Source: Gnetum montanum
Taxonomy: Eukaryota; Streptophyta; Gnetopsida; Gnetales; Gnetaceae
Assembly (NCBI GenBank): GCA_015680685.1
Contig: MNCI01003767.1
Coordinates: forward strand, 278,977-342,976
Direction: 5' to 3'
DNA: 64,000 nt
Part shown: in pieces, positions 59,480 to 64,000 of the stretch
Layout of the letters: the number at the start of each line of letters is the position of its first letter
How positions within the stretch are numbered: position 1 is the first letter of the stretch
Program-made: the position numbers and the translations under genes
The notes under the pieces: generated by a model
What the model was told of the DNA's origin: nothing
The model's database searches: none
The model's input: the letters and a program-made list of their open reading frames with translations, nothing else

Positions 59480-60315
59480 TCATTAATGTTAATCTACATG
59501 CTTTCATCATCTACTCATCCATCATAATGCACAAGATCTATAACATTATACACATAAGATATATCTGCATCATTTGGTAAGTCAATTTAAAAAGCATTAT
59601 CATTAATTTTGTCCTTTATCTTGAAAGGATCCATCCTCTTGTCTTTCAACTTTAAGATGTTAATACCCTTTAAGATATTCTTCTTCAAGTGCATCCAAAT
59701 AAGATCACCAACATCAAATTTAAGCTTTTTCTTACCCTCATTCCTCCTCAAAATAATCTATTTAACCTTCTTATCAATACTTTCCTTTACTTGCACATGA
59801 AGATCCTTCATCTCTTGTACAAAATGAACACTTAGTTGATCTTTTTCCTTAAATATGCTCACATTGTTCACCATCTTTGGGTAAAACTCATAATTCAACT
59901 TGAATGGGCTCTTATCAATAGTAACATGAAAATCATTATTGCAGGAGAATTTAGCATGCTATAATAAATTTTCCCACTTATTAGGTTTTCCATCACACAA
60001 ACATCTCAAAATATTCAACAAAGATTTATTCATCCCTTTAGTTTGACCATCATATTCTAGATGATATGCACTAGAGACATTTAACTTTATCCCTAAAATT
60101 TTCCAAAGGGATCTCCAGAAATGACTAGTGAACTTGGAGTCTCACTAATAATATTCAAAAGAATCTCATGCAACTTCATAATATGCTAGAACAATAAATT
60201 TTCTACATAAGATGCATCACTTACCTTTTCACAAAAAATGGGGTCTATCATTTTTTAGAATCTATCCACCATAATAATGATAGCATCATTTCTACTTTTG
60301 ATCTTTGAAATCCTA
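59480..60315 (-). pseudogene. Gypsy integrase of the second D fragment
   Basis: Minus strand from 60315: KSRNDAIIIMVDRF, stop, KMIDPIFCEKVSDASYVENL, then IMKLHEILLNIISETPSSL (core blocks DAI.VVVDRFSKM..FIPC.K..DA, LH..P..IVSD). The C-terminus at 59720-59500 reads HLKKNILKGINILKLKDKRM, FKIKDKINDNAF and DLPNDADISYVYNVIDLVHY, homologous to 37200-36999. Many stops. Confidence 0.8.
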
Positions 60316-60799
60316 ACAAGCTAATTGAGATTCCAAGGCAAGATTACTTTCATTGGAGGAATGTTACCTTGTTTATGACTAACTCGTGATTCGTATTCAT
60401 GGAGGAATAATTAAAATCCAAATAAATGATGAAGATAGAAAACAATTAGATTTAAATCCAATCAAATCCCATGCTTATGACTATCACTCATAAGCCAAAT
60501 CATAAACTTTCATCCTAACTTCTAATCTTAAGTTCAAGAGTAAAAATTAAATGATTAAATAAAATTTAAAATCATTGAGTATAAATCATGAGTTCTAAGG
60601 ATCACAAGGGTGACATCACATAATTTTTGATTCTACCTTGTTGTTTTATTGTATAGTAGCCTCAAAAGCCCACCAATGGACTCCAATGATCTATAGTTAC
60701 CACATGGTTCAACAAATCCTCATTGAATAATTTGTCTTTTCATAATATCTGAATTTAGTATTTGAAGGTGATTTATTTGAGAGTGAACTTGCTCCAGTG
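60316..60799. other. Unassigned, includes an undefined LTR end
   Basis: The right edge should be the LTR preceding the primer site at 60800, but I could not match it to the other D LTRs. No coding sequence seen. Confidence 0.3.
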
Positions 60800-61448
60800 T
60801 TATCGGTATCAAAGCCTAATTTTATTATTTCTTGAATTTTGGTTAAGGATTTTATCAATTTCAAATGACACCTAAGATGAAATAGGTGTAAGCTTTATAT
60901 CAAGACATGGAGAGCATGAAGTCCACCTTCCATATGATGGTTTTTTAATTAGATGAAATCTATGTGAAGGTGGACAAAAATATTGATCCTAGACATATCT
61001 AGACCCATGGAGATGAAGAGCATGAAAATTCATATGAAGAATTTTCACAACTAGGTGGAGATAGAATGGATAAGGAGGGAGGAAAATCAAGCTATGGAAG
61101 TGTAGGAAACCATTAGCTAAGGATACCAATGAGAGGGAATCCTATTCCTCAAATAGGAACTCCAAGGGCTTTAGAAATGTTTAATACCCCTTCAAGAAAG
61201 CTTGATGATGAAGATCAGGCAAGGCTTACTAGAATATTCAAAAATGATTCAAGACTTCCATACCTAAAGTTGAAGACTGTAAACAATGTAGATGGTACTA
61301 ATGCTTTTGCAATTTGGCTGAGGGCACTTGAGAAGCATTTCCAGTTGGAAGAGATACCAAATAACTTAAGGGTACCTACTGCTAATTAGAAGGTATGGCT
61401 TCTACTTGGTAGGAAAATGACTCCTAATGTGGACATCAAATAAGCCAG
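60800..61448 (+). pseudogene. gag: Plus-strand family D gag, cut by element E2
   Basis: Primer site CGGTATCAAAGCC at about 60804-60816. Gag: MESMKSTFHMMVF, stop, LDEIYVKVDKNIDPRHI, homologous to the minus-strand D gags. The frame is open from 61129: MRGNPIPQIGTPRALEMFNT, DEDQARLTRIFKNDSRLPYL, NAFAIWLRALEKHFQLEEIP. This last part is the gag core start (LPYLKLKT...DG-x-NAF-x-WLRALE). It stops being gag at about 61440 where the E2 LTR begins. Confidence 0.75.
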
Positions 61449-62196
61449 TGTAATATTTCTCGAATAATGGGATCTTTCTCTAGAGATTTGGCATGTTTGG
61501 AAGTGTTTTGGAACTATTTTGATGGGTTTAGGAGGTTTTGAGTGCCATGGGAACTTTTGAAGGTGTTTAGAGGTTCTAGGCCTCAAAACAAGTATCTTTT
61601 TATTTTTCCATTGTAGGTGGGATGTCCTAACTATATAAGTGAAACATCCTAACTATAGGTAAGACATCCTAACTACATTTTAGACATCCCACACAATTTT
61701 AGGATGTCCCATCTATTAACAACCACTTTCAGATAAGACATCCTAGCTGTTAGTAGCCAATTTTAGGTGAGACATCACATTCTCCTCCAAGACATTCCAA
61801 AAGGATATGAGATAATTTCCTATGAGTTTTAAATATTTAAATTTTGAATTTAAAAATGAAAGATGAAGAGGCAGGGAAGAAGGATATAAATAGACCTCTT
61901 GGACCTTCATTTTGGTTAAGATATAGTATAGGAAGTTGAAAGAAGAGTAAAAGGAGAGATAGAGTCTTGGCAAGTTTTCCTAATCATCATCCATATGAGA
62001 GTATGTTTTCATTGATTGATTGTATGTGAGAATTTGATTGAATCTCTTATTTGTCCTTGGTAATTTGTGTTTTCTTTTAGCTATAATTTCTTCATTTGAT
62101 CAAGAATAAAACTTTCATTTTCTTTTCTTATTCAAATTTTTTGTTTTATGACATTGGGAGAGCTTGGATTGTGGAATCCATGGGAGGTCTTCATCA
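61449..62196 (+). repeat. Family E LTR (5' LTR of E2)
   Basis: Starts TGTAATATTTCTCG and ends GTCTTCATCA, 748 bp. The start is set where D gag similarity breaks off, and the end by the primer site. U3 holds a run of (A)GACATCC(T)/GGATGTCC words at 61610-61790. The last 247 bases recur at 63137-63383, and about the last 100 at 24055-24155. Confidence 0.75.
61885..61893 (+). promoter_or_regulatory. TATA box of the E2 LTR
   Basis: TATAAATAG preceded by GAAGGA, about 435 bases into the LTR and downstream of the GACATCC word cluster. Transcription would be expected to begin near 61915-61925. Confidence 0.65.
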
Positions 62197-62199
62197 TAT

Positions 62200-62211
62200 T
62201 GGTATCATAGC
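62200..62211 (+). other. Primer binding site of E2 (tRNA-iMet)
   Basis: TGGTATCATAGC, one mismatch to TGGTATCAGAGC, three bases after the LTR end. Confidence 0.8.
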
Positions 62212-62555
62212 ATTTTGGAATTAAAGATAATTACATTCAAGTGGATAATTCCCATCTCAATTGCAAATAATTAGTCCAAATTCTTATGCTTGGGTGAATT
62301 CTCTCTTACTACTTGTTCTACTCATCCTAGGGTTTGAAAATTTTCCTTTGATTCCTAATTTTATGATATTATTTAATAATTTGAAGATAATTATAGAATT
62401 TAACATCCATTGGCATGTAATAGCTGAGGTTTGTAGTTATTATGTTCATTTCTTGTATATCTAAGAAATTTGTATCTCATTCATTGAGAAATCTTGAAAA
62501 TTCCACCTTTCCTTGTAGAAATTTGTGAAAATTTTGATTTAGATCAATTTCCATC

Positions 62556-64000
62556 ATGCCTCCAAAGAAGAATACATTTCAAGCTATGTCAAGATACATG
62601 GATGACATGAGAAATGCTCTCAATATTATTATTGAGAAAATTGAAAAGCTTGAAGAGAACAAAGGAGCTACTACTTCATCAAAGGCATCCAAGCAAGGGC
62701 ACAATTAATGTAATTCTTCATGAAGATATGCTTCAAGACATTCCTCAACACCATCCCTTGAAGATGATATTTCTTTTAAAGATGACTACTTTGGAGAAGG
62801 CGAAGATCAAGATGATTTTTTTCTTCATGCTTCTAGTGCTAAAAACAACTCTCAAGGTTTTATTTTTCCTAATAAAGAGAAAAGGAACTTCTTTCTAAGC
62901 CTCAAAGAAAGCAAGGTAAAGGAATCAAAGTCACTTGTGAAAAAGCTTTCAAACATGCTTCAAGAATGCCTCATGTTGAAGTCAAATCCTTCAATGGCAT
63001 GGAAGAAACTAAATATTTTTTCTCTTTGTTGAAAATGATTAAGTACTTTCAACTTGAAGATGTGGAAATCGTCAAAAGGTATCTTATGTTAAAACCAAAT
63101 TGGAAGGTGTAGCACATGTATGGTGAGGAAAAAGTAGAGAGAGATAGAGTCTTGGCAAGGTGCCTTGATCATCATGCATGTGAGAGTATGTTTTTTTTCT
63201 AATTGAATGTGTGTAAGAATTTGATTGAATCTATTTTCTATCATTGAGAATTTGTGCTTCTTTTCAACTATAATTTCTCCATTTAAGAAAGAATAAAGCT
63301 TTCATTTTCTTTTCTTGTCCAAATTTTTTCTTTTATGACATCAAGAGAGACTGGATTATGGAATCCATGGAAGCTCCTCATCAAGTCCTATGGTTATGAA
63401 AGATAAAATGGTCAACCTATCAAATATTGGAATATGATTAAATACATGATAAATAGAAAATTTAAATAGTCTCATCAAAGATAAGAAACCATTGTGAAGT
63501 TAAAATTTCTATGTAAAGGTGAAAAGGATGTCAAAGAATTTTACATCAAATTTTGTGATCTATTCCATTAAGATAAGTTAAACTAGGAGGAGTATGAGCA
63601 ACTTTCAATCTCTTTAGGAGGTCTTAAAATGATGTACCAGCAACAGTTATTCTTTTATGAACCAAAACCTCTTGATGAAACTTATGATTTGGCATTCAAA
63701 GGTGAGAAGAAATTAGGTGGATTTGGGAAAAAAAAAAGTAAATAAACTTCTAATGGAAAGGAGAAGGGATCTAGATCTAATAAAGAATCTAAGTCTAAAT
63801 CTAAAGACAAGTAGGATAATCAAGATAAGAAGAATGAAAGAGGTGATGGGGAGGGAAAATCCAAGAAGGACTAAGGAAAGGGAGGAAACAGTCAAGGAAG
63901 AAACTCACAAGGAAACTAAGGGCAAAGATGTGCAAACAATGGAGGTGGAGGAGGCATCAAGTTAAGATATGCAGAGATGTAATCCTAATGCTCCAAAAAT
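62556..64000 (+). pseudogene. gag: Gag of gypsy element E2, with an LTR piece inserted
   Basis: ATG at 62556: MPPKKNTFQAMSRYMDDMRN, then NIIIEKIEKLEENKGATTSS, with the same order as E1 gag. After stops and frame changes the core continues past the insertion at 63137-63383: PIKYWNMIKYMINRKFK, EKDVKEFYIKFCDLFH, EEYEQLSISLGGLKMMYQQQ, LDETYDLAFKGEKKLGGFGK, then a Lys/Ser-rich linker to the window end. A zinc knuckle would follow, as in E1. Confidence 0.8.
63137..63383 (+). repeat. 247-bp E LTR 3'-end fragment inside E2 gag
   Basis: GAGAGATAGAGTCTTGGCAAG to CTCCTCATCA matches 61950-62196 of the E2 LTR in the same orientation and with similar length. Gag sequence lies on both sides, so this is an insertion or a conversion product, not an LTR of E2. 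Confidence 0.75.

Overview
The window looks like intergenic DNA from a large plant nuclear genome. It is AT-rich, has no operons or Shine-Dalgarno sites, and most of it consists of old, stop-riddled, nested LTR retrotransposons. The tRNA primer sites, Ty1/copia and Ty3/gypsy domains, a fragment matching the plant antiporter KEA3, and plant-sized introns all point to a seed plant. The strong decay, low gene density and lack of recent insertions suggest a gymnosperm, but that is inference; nothing seen fixes the species.

Five retroelement families are separable by eye (names are mine). Family A is Ty3/gypsy with TGATGA...TCATCA LTRs and a primer site complementary to tRNA-Asp (LTRs at 3815, 16533, 23195, 30401 and 48233). 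Family B is a copia lineage with 1.1-1.3 kb LTRs and copia gag but no visible pol; its three copies are all on the minus strand (9093-14821, 42360-47024, 50793-56818). Family C is one copia pol element on the minus strand, split by a B element and by an A solo LTR (41.2-50 kb). Family D is Ty3/gypsy with 1 kb LTRs, present as an LTR-internal-LTR-internal chain (35.06-41.0 kb) and as pieces at 58.4-61.4 kb. Family E is Ty3/gypsy with gag starting MPPKK (24.1-26.2 kb and 61.4-64 kb). A further gypsy gag (J) hosts the third B element, and a gypsy integrase fragment abuts the A LTR at 16.5 kb.

Layout: 1-4.7 kb, A element carrying host-gene fragments; 4.7-9.1 kb, AT-rich DNA; 9.1-14.8 kb, B1; 14.8-16.5 kb, decayed DNA ending in an integrase fragment; 16.5-20.8 kb, A2, ending at a 264-base gap; 21-22.3 kb, unassigned; 22.3-26.2 kb, A3 and E1; 26.25-29.5 kb, the only convincing host-gene island; 30.4-31.7 kb, A4; 31.7-35 kb, unassigned; 35-41 kb, D chain; 41-50 kb, C with nested B2 and A5; 50.4-57.1 kb, J with nested B3; 58.4-64 kb, D and E nest.

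The host island is a minus-strand gene whose last four exons join with consistent reading phase across three GT-AG introns. Its product is not recognised. The main leads are: the A1 element containing a KEA3-like fragment; clusters of a GATGTC/GACATC word upstream of the promoter in LTRs of three unrelated families; clustered GATATCGCG palindromes directly upstream of a conserved TATA box in A LTRs; and three gag-only copia elements, one of which carries an unrelated insert.
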